A DNA stretch of 64,000 bases from Juglans regia (Eukaryota > Streptophyta > Magnoliopsida > Fagales > Juglandaceae): NCBI RefSeq assembly GCF_001411555.2, contig NW_023361891.1, forward strand, positions 78,764-142,763, read 5' to 3'. The position numbers and the translations under genes are program-made. The notes beneath the pieces were generated by a model. That model was not told the DNA's origin. It searched no databases and was given only the letters and a program-made list of their open reading frames with translations. Positions 34,640 through 46,349 of this stretch are shown here, in pieces (the stretch's first letter is position 1; every line of letters starts with the position of its first letter).

Positions 34640-34993
34640 TTTAAAGAACACTTGCGCTCGAGCGAGGTGTCGAGCGCAAGTTGAGCACACGTTGTATTGA
34701 ACATTGGCTCGAGCGACATGTCGAGCGGAAGTTGAGCGAACCTCTCTGGAAGAGTTCTGCTCGAGCGACAGGTCGAGCAGAAGTCGAGCGAACCTCTTCC
34801 AGAGAGGTTCACTCGAGCGGAAGTCGAGCGAACCTCTCTGAAAGAGTTCCGCTCGAGCGCCACGTCGAGCGCACGTCGAGCTCCGACCTCCGATCGGAGT
34901 CGGAGTCGGAGCTCCAATTTGGCTCCGACTCTTGTCAGAGTCGGAGGTCGGAAATGAGAGCTCCGACTCCGTCGGAGTCGGAGCCCAGCCCTA
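34640..34993. mobile_element. Internally deleted hAT end fused to the CTCGAG repeat block
   Basis: Positions 34645-34880 repeat the CTCGAG array in the same orientation as inside the hAT element at 22440-22755. At about 34880 it passes directly into the hAT right-end array (CTCCGACCTCCGATCGGAGTC) and ends GCCCAGCCCTA at 34993. In the full element these two parts are about 3 kb apart. This looks like a deletion derivative that lost the transposase. No left terminus or target duplication is visible. Confidence 0.75.
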
Positions 34994-35171
34994 CCAGTGG
35001 GGGGCTCTAGCAGTACTCAAAGGAAAAAACCAAGCAAAAAAGTCTGTGTTTTGCTATTTACAGATTTAATCAACTGTGTAGCAGTGTATTGTGTTAATTC
35101 TCCGTCTTATTACGTGTTTGATTCTGGTTGGAGGGCTGTTTTTCTCCTACAAACAAAGGACTATCCCGAAG

Positions 35172-35202
<31 letters not shown>

Positions 35203-36430
35203 CCATGAAGGAAGCGGAATGAGATAAACAATAGTAAGAGAAGAATAAATAGTGACCCAATAACTGGATGTAGTGAAAATGGAAGTGCAGGACCAGATAA
35301 CTGGTACATAGAATAATGAAAATAAATTGAAAGCCGGACCAGATAACTTAGAAGTAGTGAAAGTAATGCAGGACCAGATAATTGGAACTAGTAATGCTGA
35401 AAATAAATTTAAAGCAGTTTAGGAAGAGTAACAATATTTATTCATAGTGAAATAACTTACAAAGAAAACTAAAAAAGGCATAAGGATTTTCAAGAGAAAT
35501 GCGGATAGTATGAAAGGGAGAGAGGAGAAGAAGGTATTCAGAAGGAAATAAATCCTAAATAAAAGTGATGCCTTTTTCTGAAGCAAGGTTCTCCTTTTAT
35601 AGATGAAGGGGGCACCAATTACAATTATTAAAGCAATAAAGTGAATAGTAAAAATAGCAGGAATCTGGCAGTTGGAGAAGGAATCTGACAGCTAGAGTCT
35701 GCCAATGACGAATCAAGTGAGGAGGTCAATCAGTCTTTACGACGGTGGCCTTCCACAGTTCTTGTCGGTTTGTGCCAACGAATCATTAATCTTTAGATAA
35801 CCTTGGGGTATCTTCTGAATCATGTCCAAATATATTTTGTTGTATGAGTCAGCAACTAAAGCTTCAGATGATACTTCCGATTTGTTAACAGATTCATCAG
35901 AATTATCATTTTCAAGTGACTTCTTTAACAAATAAATCAAATCCTTTTTATTAAACCCTCCAAGAACATTATTCCTTTTAGATTTTGAGAATTTATCAGA
36001 TTTAATAGTTGCAAAAGAGGAAGCAGAAGCTTTTTCCCTCTGTTTAGTGTTCTCAATAGTAGTGGTCGCTTAGATTAGTGGTTATCTAGACGATGTTGAT
36101 TGATGAACAATAAGAGGGAATTCCTCAATCTTTTTCAGATTTTGAGTAGTTTGGGGGAAAATTCTAGTAATGTGATCAATAATGTCTTGTGTGTGGGGAT
36201 ATCTATCCCACCATTTGATAAAGCAGTAACGAACCAACAGATCACCATTTCTCTCATAACTCCATTTTAGAATTCAATGGACCTTATATCTTTTGCAGAA
36301 ATGGAGGGAGTAAGGGAATTTGGAATCCTTAGAATGTCATCTTTCATTATAGTATCTAAGCTAGTTTATTAAGTTTCGTGTAAACTCTAGATATTTTCGT
36401 GTTACATTAAGCATATAGTACTATAATAGA
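34994..36430 (-). repeat. Endogenous caulimovirid-like region, copy A (reverse)
   Basis: It aligns with copy B (39503-40604 plus 42082-42436). Reading on the minus strand, a coding part containing a KWWDRYPHTQD word (about 36200-36250) is followed by a Lys/Ser-rich end (35737-36070). Next come a TATA-like TATAAAAGGAG (about 35591-35601), a leader with repeated TTATCTGGTCC words (35291-35380) and, near 34994, CCACTGGTAG, which could be a primer-site remnant. This order (C-terminal coding, promoter, leader, primer-like site) fits a pararetrovirus intergenic region. A related LTR element remains possible. Stops break the coding part, and it is an old genomic copy. Confidence 0.5.
35737..36070 (-). 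pseudogene. C-terminal coding remnant in caulimovirid-like copy A
   Basis: This minus-strand reading is rich in Lys, Ser, Asn and Asp. It contains KKDLIYLLKKSLENDNSDE and IQKIPQGYLKINDSLAQTD and ends GRPPS. The equivalent part of copy B (40265-40604) keeps the same words with different indels, showing that the sequence was once coding. I cannot assign a specific protein. The position before the promoter-like region suggests the end of a viral polyprotein. An in-frame TAA separates it from the KWWD-containing part. Confidence 0.5.
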
Positions 36431-37339
36431 GACCTTAAATAAGTTTTTTCTTGTTCAATGAAGTCAAGAGGATAAAACCTCTCAACTATATATTTTCCAT
36501 ATAGATCATCAAACTATGAGAACTGAAATTTTAATATTATAACATAAAATTTTATAGAATTTATAAAATAAGCACTGTATTTCCTTTTTTTTTTTTTTTT
36601 TTCATTTTCTAATGCTCGGTAGCATTGCAGGATATTTTTTATCCTTAAGGCTTTTTGATTTGATGGTTGAAAATTTGGAAAATTTTAGGCCATGTTTGGT
36701 TTGGGAGAATTTTCCAAATCTTGTTTAGGTTTTGAAGAACCTTAAAAAATTCAAACCTAACATCGAACATCTTCAAGTCTCAATTTTTTTGTCGCTTTGC
36801 TGCTCTAGTTTTGAGCAGCTTAAGATATGACATTGCCCTACATTTACTTGTAAAAAAATCGTAATATACCCCCCTTCCAGTTTTTAATCATAATTTTATA
36901 AATATAGAAAATGACCCCCCCAAAAATATTAATCCCCATATGCTCTGCAAAATTTGTTAACATTCCAAACTTATTAATATGGGTCCCAAATTTTTTTGTT
37001 ATACAATATTAGACTTCTTAATATGGAGTTCAAAGTAAAAATACAATTTATGAAAATATATAGAATTATATATAAGATAATATTATTATAATTTATAACA
37101 TAAAATTTTAATCTTAAACATGAAAATTTATTTGATCATATGTTTTAAACATAAAATATATATATTAATAACATTTAATGGCCTAATAAATTTTCAACAA
37201 TTCCTTTAAATAAATAGATAATATATTAGTAATACTAATTATGTACATTAATATATTAATTACATTTCGCTTTAATTAATTAGTATAAATTAGTAAATTA
37301 ATATATATATTAGTATATTAATTACATTTTATACCCTAA
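36431..37339. other. AT-rich spacer, no gene seen
   Basis: It contains a T-run of about 20 at 36582-36601 and long ATTAATA-type AT-rich sequence (37010-37330). Nothing coding is visible. Confidence 0.6.
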
Positions 37340-37497
37340 TACTAATATTATTAAAACCGGGATGGAACCAGTAAAACCGGATGTACCGGTTTGAGGGGGT
37401 AACCGGTACGTAATCGATTTTCGAAAATGCCAAATTGGTGCATACCAATTCGATTCTAAATTTTGTCCAAAACCAGACCGGACCATTTACACTACTA
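37340..37497. mobile_element. Terminal part of a hAT-type MITE (CCGG-rich end)
   Basis: Words with ACCGG (GTACCGG, AACCGGTACG, CAGACCGGACC) lead to the end CATTTACACTACTA at 37497. Reversed, this is TAGTAGTGTAAATG, similar to the TAGGGGTGTAA terminus of the MITE at 42810. The other terminus and the 8-bp target duplication were not found. Confidence 0.5.
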
Positions 37498-37650
37498 TGT
37501 TGTAGAAAGAATGTGAGATGAGAGTGTGGAATTTAGAATTGTCATTGATTTATATATTCCTCGTGCACACATAAGCTGGCATATAAATATGCCTAATGCA
37601 TGATAATATGAAGATAAGTGATGGGATCTGGTAGGTAGCAGTTGCCATAC

Positions 37651-37936
37651 TTGAGAGACCAATACAACTTGGGGAACCAAGAATACTGCAATGAAAGGTG
37701 AAGGCTTGCGGAGAAGATAGGCATAGCTGCGTAGAAGCATGCGCATGACGGAAATAAGAGTCTTGCCGGAGCCAGTCTCCAACAACACTATAGTGTTCTG
37801 CTCATACATATGTATATATATTCTAATCAACCAAACAATAAAAGAGAAAATTGATGAATCACCTTCTGACAAATGAGAAAGGATCAACATGAGATGGATG
37901 CTGGGATCCACCTCCTAAGACAGTAACATATTCCAT
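37651..37936 (-). pseudogene. DCL2: Dicer-like 2 (DCL2) 5' gene fragment
   Basis: Minus-strand reading from ATG 37936-37934 gives an N-terminus ending HVDPFSFVR up to a GT at 37862. After about 56 bp it resumes with EQNTIVLLETGSGKT (Walker A of the DExD/H helicase), then LLRSYAYLLRKPSPFIAVFLV and PQVVLVSQ, ending at a GTATGG donor at 37650. This wording is characteristic of plant DCL2, which makes 22-nt siRNAs in antiviral and transgene silencing. The bridge normally present between these pieces (the SYQLEALE-type segment) is missing, two residues are inserted before LLRSYAY, and no later exon is present. It is a fragment without the rest of the helicase, PAZ or RNase III domains. It begins right beside a hAT terminus, suggesting transposon-related capture or truncation. 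Confidence 0.75.
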
Positions 37937-38097
37937 GGCTTCTCCTCTTCGTTCTCTACACCATCATTCATCAAACATAACAAATTAATCTCCACCGAAA
38001 TGCAGTAAAAAAACACCAAAACCAACTCTGTAGAGACTATAAACAAAAGAGATATCAAATGAAAGTAAATATACCTAACCGAAAGTTGAGAACTAGA

Positions 38098-38403
38098 AAA
38101 CTCAATGGTTCATGCAAGGAGTGATCGAAGGGAAACAAGAGAAACAAAGAATGCAGATGAGAATTCCAAGCTTTATGGTAATAGAGAGTGATTATAGAAG
38201 CTCGAGGAAAAGAGCATTGCAGTCTATAGAGTAAATAAGTGTGCTGCAAAGCTGCAGAGTAATAAGTACTGCAACCATGCAAAAGTGCTCTGCAACGCTG
38301 CTGAGTAAAAAGTACTGCAACCGAAAGTGTGCTGCAACGCTGCCGAGTAAAAAGTACTGCAACCTGCAACGCTGCAAAGTAAAAAGTACTGCAAATTTGG
38401 AGT
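38098..38403. repeat. Dispersed repeat R, copy 2
   Basis: Partner of 34362-34630. It has one or two more of the GCTGC...AGTACTGCAA units than copy 1. The two copies lie about 3.7 kb apart in the same orientation. Confidence 0.9.
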
Positions 38404-38759
38404 GCTCATACATACTTGGAGACCAGTCCGTCTGGTCCTCAAGTTTCAACAATAACTGTAAGAAATGGTAAGGTAAGAAGAAAGGAAGAAAATATTAGGA
38501 TGAAGAAGAACTTGTAATATTCTTCATTGAATGTGTAAAAATGAAGAAACTCTCTTTCTGGAATGTGTAAAAATGAAAATTCAAGAATATGTAAAAATGC
38601 CATTGTTATCTCTTAGAACTCACTTTGAACGTGTAAAAATGAAAGGAATACCTAGAAAAAATTGTAACTCAAAGAAGAGGAATGACGAAACGGGAATACC
38701 AGGAACTCACTTTCTGGAACTCAAAAGGAGGAATGAAGAAACGGGAAAATTAGAGAATG

Positions 38760-38796
<37 letters not shown>

Positions 38797-39490
38797 CCAT
38801 GGAAGGGAGACGTGGGGACGTTGTCAAGCTTGAGTGTGTGAAGGAGTGAGATGTGTGGTTTGCTAAGAAAATGCGGGACATTGTCAAGAGACGTGTGGGA
38901 CGTTGTGTGAGGGAGCTGCAGACGGGATGGCATTGGAGTAACGCAGGGGCTGGAAAAAAAATTGCTGACGTGATATGTAGTGAATCAAATATTACATTTA
39001 TCAATATAACTTAAAAGAAAGAGGTTTAAGAAATGAAGATTGGTTTCCTAAATAATTATCTATATTTATTTATTTCAAGTAAATTAATTCTTTTTCTAAT
39101 TATCTACACTTTCTCTCGTACTCATATTTGTTATAGTTTTAAATAATAGTTTTAAAAATAATTTAAATAATTACAAAAATATAAAATAATAATAATTTTA
39201 ATAATGATATAAATTTTTATTTAAAATATTTACTAGAGTAATAGTTCAAAACATAAGAAAAAATATTGAGTAATTAAATTTGTAAATGAAAGTGAGAGAA
39301 AAAACTAATAAAGAAAAAATAAAGAAATATTATTTTAATAAAATAAGGAAATGATAGGGAATGAAATGTAAAATATTAAAGAAGTGTTTTTTTAATAATG
39401 TTCTAAATTTATTTTATTTTTTAAAATATTAAAAAAATCTATGTAAAAAATAACTAAAAAAAAAATATATGAAAAAACACATACTAAGCC
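38404..39490. other. Spacer with a (GA)n microsatellite; no gene seen
   Basis: A run of GTGTAAAAATGAA-like words (38533-38645) and a (GA)15 tract at 38763-38793 are the only structured parts. From 39000 onward it is AT-rich. No coding potential is seen. Confidence 0.6.
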
Positions 39491-39502
39491 TCACAGCAAG
39501 AG

Positions 39503-39685
39503 CTACCAGTGGGGGCTCTAGCAATACTCAGAGGATAAAACCATTCAAAAAAGCCTGTGTTTTGCTATTTATGGATTTAATCAACTGTATAGCAGTGTAT
39601 TGTGTTAATTCTCCTTCTTATTACATGTTTGATACTGGTTGGAGGTCTCTTTTTCTCCTACAAACAAAGGACTATCCCAAAGTGC

Positions 39686-39718
<33 letters not shown>

Positions 39719-40604
39719 CACCATGAAGGATGTGGAATGAGATAAACAATAGTAGGAGAAGAAGAAATAAGGACCAAATAATTGGACATAGTGAAAATGG
39801 AAGTGCTGGACTAGATAACTCGTACTTAGAATAATGAAAATAAATTGAAAGCAGGACCAGATAACTAGAAGTAGTGAAAGTAATGAGGACCAGATAATTG
39901 GAACTAGTAATAATGAAAATAAATTTAAAGCAGTTTAGGAAAAGTAACAATATTTATTCATAGTAAAATAACTTACAAGGAAAACTCAAAAAGGCATAAA
40001 GATTTTCAAGAGAAATGCGGATAGTATGAAAGGGAGAGAGGACAAGAAGGTATTAGGAAGGAAATGAATCCTAAATAAAAGTGATGTCTTCTTCTGAAGC
40101 AAGGTTCTCCTTTTATAGATGAAGGAGTCACCAATTACAATTACTAAAGCAATAAAGTGAATAGTAAAAATAGCAGGAATTTGGCAGTTGGAGAAGGAAT
40201 TTGGTAGTTGGAGAAGGAATCTGGCAGTGGGAGTCTACCAATGTCGAATCAAGTGAGGAGGTCAATCAGTCTTTACGACGGTAGCCTTCCACAGTTCTTG
40301 TTGGTTTGTGCCAACGAATTATTAATCTTCAGATAACCTTGGGGTATCTTCTGAATCATGTCCAAATATATTGTTGTATGCGTCAGCAACTGAAGCTTCG
40401 GATGATACTTCCGATTTGTTATCAGATTCATCAGAATTATTGTTTTCAAGAGACTTCTTTAACAAATAAATCAAATCCTTTTTATTAGGCCCTCCAAGAA
40501 CATTATTCTTTTTAGACTTTCAGGATTTATTAGATTTAATAGTTGCAGATGAGGAAGCAGCAGCCTTTTCCCTCTGTTTAGTGTTCTCAGTAGTAGTGGT
40601 CGCT
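39503..40604 (-). repeat. Endogenous caulimovirid-like region, copy B, first part (reverse)
   Basis: It is homologous to 34994-36070 throughout. The AGCTACCAGTGGGG junction, the (TA)n run (39693-39718), the TTATCTGGTCC leader repeats, TATAAAAGGAG near 40108-40118 and the Lys/Ser-rich coding end are all shared. It stops at 40604, where a foreign insertion starts. Confidence 0.5.
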
Positions 40605-42081
40605 GACTCACTTAAAAATGAGTAGCACAAAGGCTATCTTAAGTGCAGGAGGATGTCACGTAATAATTAGGAATAAATTCCTAGATCGTCTCTTTAGGAA
40701 AAGTTACTTAAAATCAAACTCGATTAAAATGGTAAAAATATTGACAAAGAGAAAATAAAAATGATGGTATATGCCATGGATGGAAGAGTGTAACAAGAAT
40801 GAAAAGGGCACTAGTCATGAACTAGATTCATATTTTTGGATTTTTGAGTCACGAAATGAAATGTAAAAAAAACTAACAAATTAAAATTAACAGCAAAAAA
40901 AAATCAAATAAATTAACAATCTTAATTAATCTGAAAATTAAACAATAAAACAGAAATTATTTAAGTCCTAATTAAGTTTTAATCGATCTAATATGCAATG
41001 GAACTGAGAGATTAATAAAACTAATCTAAGAATTAAACTAGATTAGAAAATAATTGACAAAATACGAACTGAAATTTGAAAAACCCCAAAATCAAGATTC
41101 TAGGGTTCATCCTTGTATTCAAATCAGAAATTCTCAAAATTAATCCATAGCAATTGTATCACTGTTCAATGAAAGCTTAAAGATGCGTGAAAAATAAATA
41201 ACACGAAGTAAATAAACAGCAAATAAAGTGCCCAAAAGTCTAAGCCAAATATCTCAAAAATATTCTATATACTTTAAACGGAAATTAAATAAAAAGTATG
41301 GAATGAAAAGATCAAGCCAAATAAATAGAGATGGAGGTGGTAGGCAATGGAGGCAGCGGCTGGAGTGGCAATTGGATCCTGGAAGAGTTCTTCAAATATG
41401 CGGTGCTGTTCTGTAGAAAGTCTCCAATTTCGTGCTAATGATATGCTTAAAATAGGAGAGGAAAAAATCCTAAAGTCTTCATATTCCCGCACACAAAATC
41501 GATTAAATTTTAGGACTCAACTGACAGCCACTTACGTGCTTCAGGAGTTAGAATTTGGAAATTCTTATTAGAGACAACTTTGTAGCCCTTTAAGATATCT
41601 TTCCAACGCATCAAGAATCGTATCACTCCAATCTCTGAGCCAAAGGTTATGATTAACATACTAAAATGTGTCCATTCTATCTCCTAACGCATTTTGGACT
41701 CTGATCCGAATTACTCTCAAACTTCATCATTATCATTATTTGAAGTGTCATACACTCATTGAAAGTTTTTAAGTTGTTCTAACGTCTTGCCCACTTGAAA
41801 GTCATTTGAAGCTGAAATTAGAAATAAAATAATAGAAATTAGAAATAAAATAAAATAAGAATAATAGAATATCAAAAATATGTTGTGCATGTGAATGAAC
41901 ATTGTCCAATTAAATCACAAGTTATAAATCATGCTATTAACCGATTTAATTCACAACTCGAATTTATTCATCTTAACTATTTTTTTTTTTTATCTAAAAC
42001 CAATAATAATGTAATGAAATAAATAAAATATATTGGTTCTAAATTTATAAAATATGCAATAATTCAACTCAATCAATCACT
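40605..42081. mobile_element. Unclassified 1.48-kb insertion in caulimovirid-like copy B
   Basis: Copy A reads ...GGTCGCTTAGATTAG without interruption (36065-36079), whereas copy B is split after GGTCGCT at 40604 and resumes with TAGATTAG at 42082. Both junctions carry CT. The insert begins GACTCACTTAAAAATGAGTAG and ends AATCAATCACT, contains no long ORF and has no visible terminal inverted repeats. Its class is unknown. Confidence 0.7.
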
Positions 42082-42436
42082 TAGATTAGTGGGTATTCAG
42101 GCGATGTTGATTGATGAACAATAAGAGGGAATTCCTAAATATTTTTCAGATTTGGAGTAGCCCGGGGGAAATCGCTGGTAATGTGATCAATAATGTCTTT
42201 TGTATGGGGATATCTATCCCACCATTTGACAGAGCTGTAACGAACGAACAGGTCACCATTTCTCTCATAACTCCATTTTAGAATCCAATGGACCTTATAT
42301 CTATAGCAAAAATGGAGGGAGTAAGGGAATTTGGCATCCTTAGAATATCATCTTTCATTATAGTATCTAAGCTAGTTTATTAAGTTCCGTGTAAACTCTA
42401 GATATTTTCGTGTCACATTAAGCATATTGTACTAAT
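42082..42436 (-). repeat. Endogenous caulimovirid-like region, copy B, second part (reverse)
   Basis: It matches 36071-36425 with scattered substitutions, including the KWWD-type coding word region. Homology ends near AGCATAT(T/A)GTACTA. Confidence 0.5.
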
Positions 42437-42809
42437 CTAGGTTCTTGAAACGAGCTCTCATTAAGTCTAGGTTCTCCATCCATTGACTTGATTTTGGCTT
42501 TCTTGGAAAGTTTTCAAATTGATTGTGGGTTCAAGGGATTTCATTCCCATGGGTTTATATCATTTGGTCTTCTGACTACTATTTACAAGTACAATTTCCA
42601 TAGGCAGACAAGTCCTACAACCAAAAACAGGCCTACTAGCCTATTGCTCGGGTTGGGCTGGACATGGCTCAAGGAAAATAGATCGAAATCTAGGCATGTT
42701 TTTAATGTAACATATGAACTTATGTATTGTAAAATGACTTTGTAATTTTATTTAAATGATTACAATTGCAAACACTCTTTTAATTTTCAAAATATGCTTG
42801 AGTTTTAAT
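42437..42809. other. No gene seen
   Basis: Unstructured spacer between the caulimovirid-like copy and the MITE. Confidence 0.5.
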
Positions 42810-43228
42810 TAGGGGTGTAAGACTATTGGTCCGAAACCGATAGTCTTATTGGTCGGCTTCGGGGTGTGGTTTTTTTTTTTTGACCAGACCTTTTTTTTTT
42901 TGACCAGACCGGATCGAGACCGACCGAATGTATATATTTTTTAATATTATATATATAATAGATTATTTTATATAGTATTTGTGTAAGTTAATTATTTAAT
43001 ATTCATTAACCATATATAAATGTTAAAAAGATCACTTAATTTTAATTTTACTAATTTAATTAATTTTTTGTATTAATTTTTCTGTTAAAAAAAAAAGAAA
43101 AAAGAAGCAAAAAAAATGTTCATGGACTGACCAGACAAGTAGCTAACGGTTTGATCTGGAAAAAATGATAGACCAAAGTTTTTGGTCTGTAAGCCCTCCC
43201 AGACTGAATCAGATCGATTACACTCCTA
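42810..43228. mobile_element. hAT-type MITE with perfect 8-bp target duplication
   Basis: The 419-bp non-coding element starts TAGGGGTGTAA and ends TTACACTCCTA (inverted repeat with one mismatch). It is flanked by GTTTTAAT on both sides (42802-42809 and 43229-43236). Subterminal GACCAGACC and GGTCTG words, including a duplicated T-run plus GACCAGACC at 42872-42909, are typical of this hAT family. Confidence 0.93.
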
Positions 43229-43236
43229 GTTTTAAT

Positions 43237-43941
43237 TTTAAGATCTTTTACCCTGGGAAGGAAAAGAAACATTTTATAAATGTCAATAATTCTCATTTTA
43301 TATTCTAAAACTATCTTTTAAACCCCTTAAATCCCACCACAACGAGGAGTATTACATACTTGGAACACACAACCTATTTAGAGTCAACATCCGAATGCTC
43401 GTGGCTAGCATCCAGAAGTTTGACGTGGTTGAGTCAACGTTCAAACTTATTGTCTTAGGGTGTAGACATGGTAACTCATATCTAACTTAGTTTTCATTTT
43501 AACAGAAGATTTTTGTATCCTTACGTTCCGACCTGTTTTACGAGCCTACTTATCTATAAGGTTCTTAATTATACATTTTAAACATTGAAGTATTACTAGA
43601 TCTAGCTTTCAAAGAAAAAGAAAAAAAAATGGAGAGAGAGGCCTCATTGCCTGATATTCGTAAACATCATGGTAAGTCTCATTCAGAGAGGAGAGAGAGA
43701 TTCGCATGATGAGAGGAAGAGGATGAGGAGGGATAGAGATTAGCGTGGGTTAGGCAGCTTTTGTTGTTTTTCATCTTGCTCTCTTTTCCTCCTCTTTTGT
43801 ATGTTTTTGCTAGGATACCCTTGCTTTATTCTACGTTATTGTATCATTGAAAAGAGTTTAGAGAAATACAAAATGGAATCCGCAAGAGGAAGGAGCCACG
43901 GCCCTGCAACAAAGAGGGCGATTTCTCGGACCCTAGTTGTT
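43237..43941. other. No gene seen
   Basis: Mixed-composition spacer with GAGAGAG-rich sequence at 43634-43740. No conserved protein words. Confidence 0.5.
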
Positions 43942-44133
43942 CGGCTTCGTTTGGATCCCAAACTCATCTCAACTCATCTCAACTCATCATTATAACTTTT
44001 TCAAATCCCAATATAAAATATAATAAATAATTTAACTTTTTCAAATTCTAAAATAATAATAATATTAAAAAATAATATTCTAACAATATTTTATCATCTC
44101 AACTCAACTCACTTCAACATCCAAACACAACCG
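43942..44133. mobile_element. MITE of the AAACTCATCTCAACTC family
   Basis: The ends are CGGCTTCGTTTGGAT and, reversed, CGGTTGTGTTTGGAT. The inner arms carry repeated CTCATCTCAACT and a TAATAATAATATTAAAAAAT centre. It is the best of three copies in the window. No clear target duplication was seen. Confidence 0.7.
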
Positions 44134-45449
44134 TAATATGCATAGGTTCAAACTGTTCTAGGTAATTCTGCTATAATGGCTTTTTGCTTTTTTTTTTTTT
44201 TTTTCCTTTTTCATTGTGGTTTCTAGGGCTGAGCACAGACTGTTTCGGAGTCGGAGGACCCAACCTCCGACTCCGACTCCGTGATGTACATAATCCGCTC
44301 CGACTCCGACTCCAACTTGTCGGAGCGGAGTCGGATTTTTTTATTTTATGTTTTTGTCTTTTTTAACTTCATATTTGACCCACTTTTTAAAAAAAAAAAA
44401 ATTGTTGGCTTTCAAATTTCAACTTTCTCAATATTACAATTTAATGTTATCATTATACTAAAAGAACATGCAAACAAAAACCTGCATTACAAAAGTTTCA
44501 AAGGGCCAAACTTACTGACATCCACATCATCCATTATCCATATCCTCATATCCACATCCAACTATATACTAATCACTACAATAAACATCCACATATCACA
44601 CCTACCATCCATCATCCACATCTATTATAATAATAGATACTTACCACTACTACAATAACATGCATCAAAAATTAAAAAGAAAGTCCTATTTTTACATGTA
44701 CTCCCATCATCCAGATTCTATATCCTGATATCCACATCATTCTAACAAAAAAGAAATCCAAAATGTTCTAAGAGCCAACCAAAATAAATGTTCCAACAAC
44801 ATTTAAATATTTAATTACAAACTTTCAAATGCACCAAAATAAAATAAATTACAAGCTTCCAAATTACAATATTCTAAATGCCCAACAAATGAACCAAAAC
44901 ATCCACAACTTCCAACTTTCAAGTTGTGCCTGAAAAAAAAATGAAAATATTAGTAAGAAAAACAACCCAACTTTAATATCATATGAAAGAAAAATAGAAA
45001 AAAAATCAGACCCAACATTCAACAACATGAACGAAAACACCACTGGCAGTAAACAGAGAAAACATATTCAATATTATCCCAAATTCTAGTTATAAAGAAT
45101 ATATATTCTGCCAAACTCTCGTGATTGAATTGACCTTTAAATTCAGAGATAACAACTATTTTATAAACCATGTTCCTTCAGTCAGTTAAAAACTTGATAA
45201 AAGTGCAGTTTGTAAAATGGTAATTTCTACACAGATATCTTCCTGAAAATCATGGCTTGCATGCCTATAATGCCAGAATTTATTATCAAAATAACCCCCA
45301 ACAAAATCAGTCCAGCAAGACTGGCCTCAAACATTAGCAAGTCAGACAACATACCAAGAAATCTGTGTTCCCAATTCATGCCGAATGGTAGTAGGCAAAC
45401 ATGCTCAAACCCTCAACTTAACCCTCCAAACCCCATACCGAGAAAAGAC

Positions 45450-45515
45450 TTTTTTTTTTTTTTTTATAAGTAATAAGATATTTTATTTATCAAAGAGTAG
45501 GCATAGCCAAAGTAA
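45450..45515 (-). mobile_element. 5'-truncated LINE 3' tail (reverse)
   Basis: A T16 run is followed by ATAAGTAATAAGATATTTTA and GAGTAGGCATAGCCAAAG, the reverse complement of the common plant LINE 3' end. It resembles the tail at 56304-56377. No target duplication was found. Confidence 0.6.
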
Positions 45516-46349
45516 ACTGCATGTAATTGAGCGCACTTAAAAGTGCAAAATGTGTATGCTGTTTTCAAAATGAATGGCAAACTTATTTATTATAGATTTC
45601 AAATGGAATTCAATAAAAATATAATTGAGACTTTAACAAATAGAAATTTATCAATAATTAGTTATACCAACTCCATTCTTGTACTATGTTTTCACTTATA
45701 TATGGCACGGAGTCAAGAAACCGAAGACACTAAGTGCAGGGGAGCACATAGTGAAGGCATGCATATGTCAAAACAACCAAGTCTCCAACTTGATAGACTT
45801 TTTTCTACTCAAATCCATGCACCATTACACGTATATATAGCTCTCAACCGAACTTAAGACTTAAGAGTGGAATAAAGATGTTAAAATAAAGTGAACCCCT
45901 AGGCTACATCATTCATAGTTATCCGAGTGAATTGCTTGGACAATATTAAATCCGGAAGTATTCAGCTCGGGAAAACTCTTATGAAGAAATTACACCACTG
46001 TCAATCATGCCATGTGCATAAACTTTTGTTTTTAACTTTTCTTTTCCAACATTTTCTTGGCAACCAAACGGAGTCCTTACTCAGACCCATTAACCAAAAA
46101 CAAGGCCCAACACACAAATCCCATCATCTATTTCTTTGACCCACATTTTTCCCATCAACCAAACGCAGTGCACATCAATCAATGATAATTATTATAATAC
46201 AAAAACTTCCACAATAAAAACCGAAGAAGCAACAAACATATGTTCCCCAATTCGGACAAGAGGAAAAATAAAAAATAAAAAGATCACCGATTTACGAAGT
46301 TGGGAGAAACCCTACTGACCTTTCAAGTAATTGGTCATGCAAGCATGGA

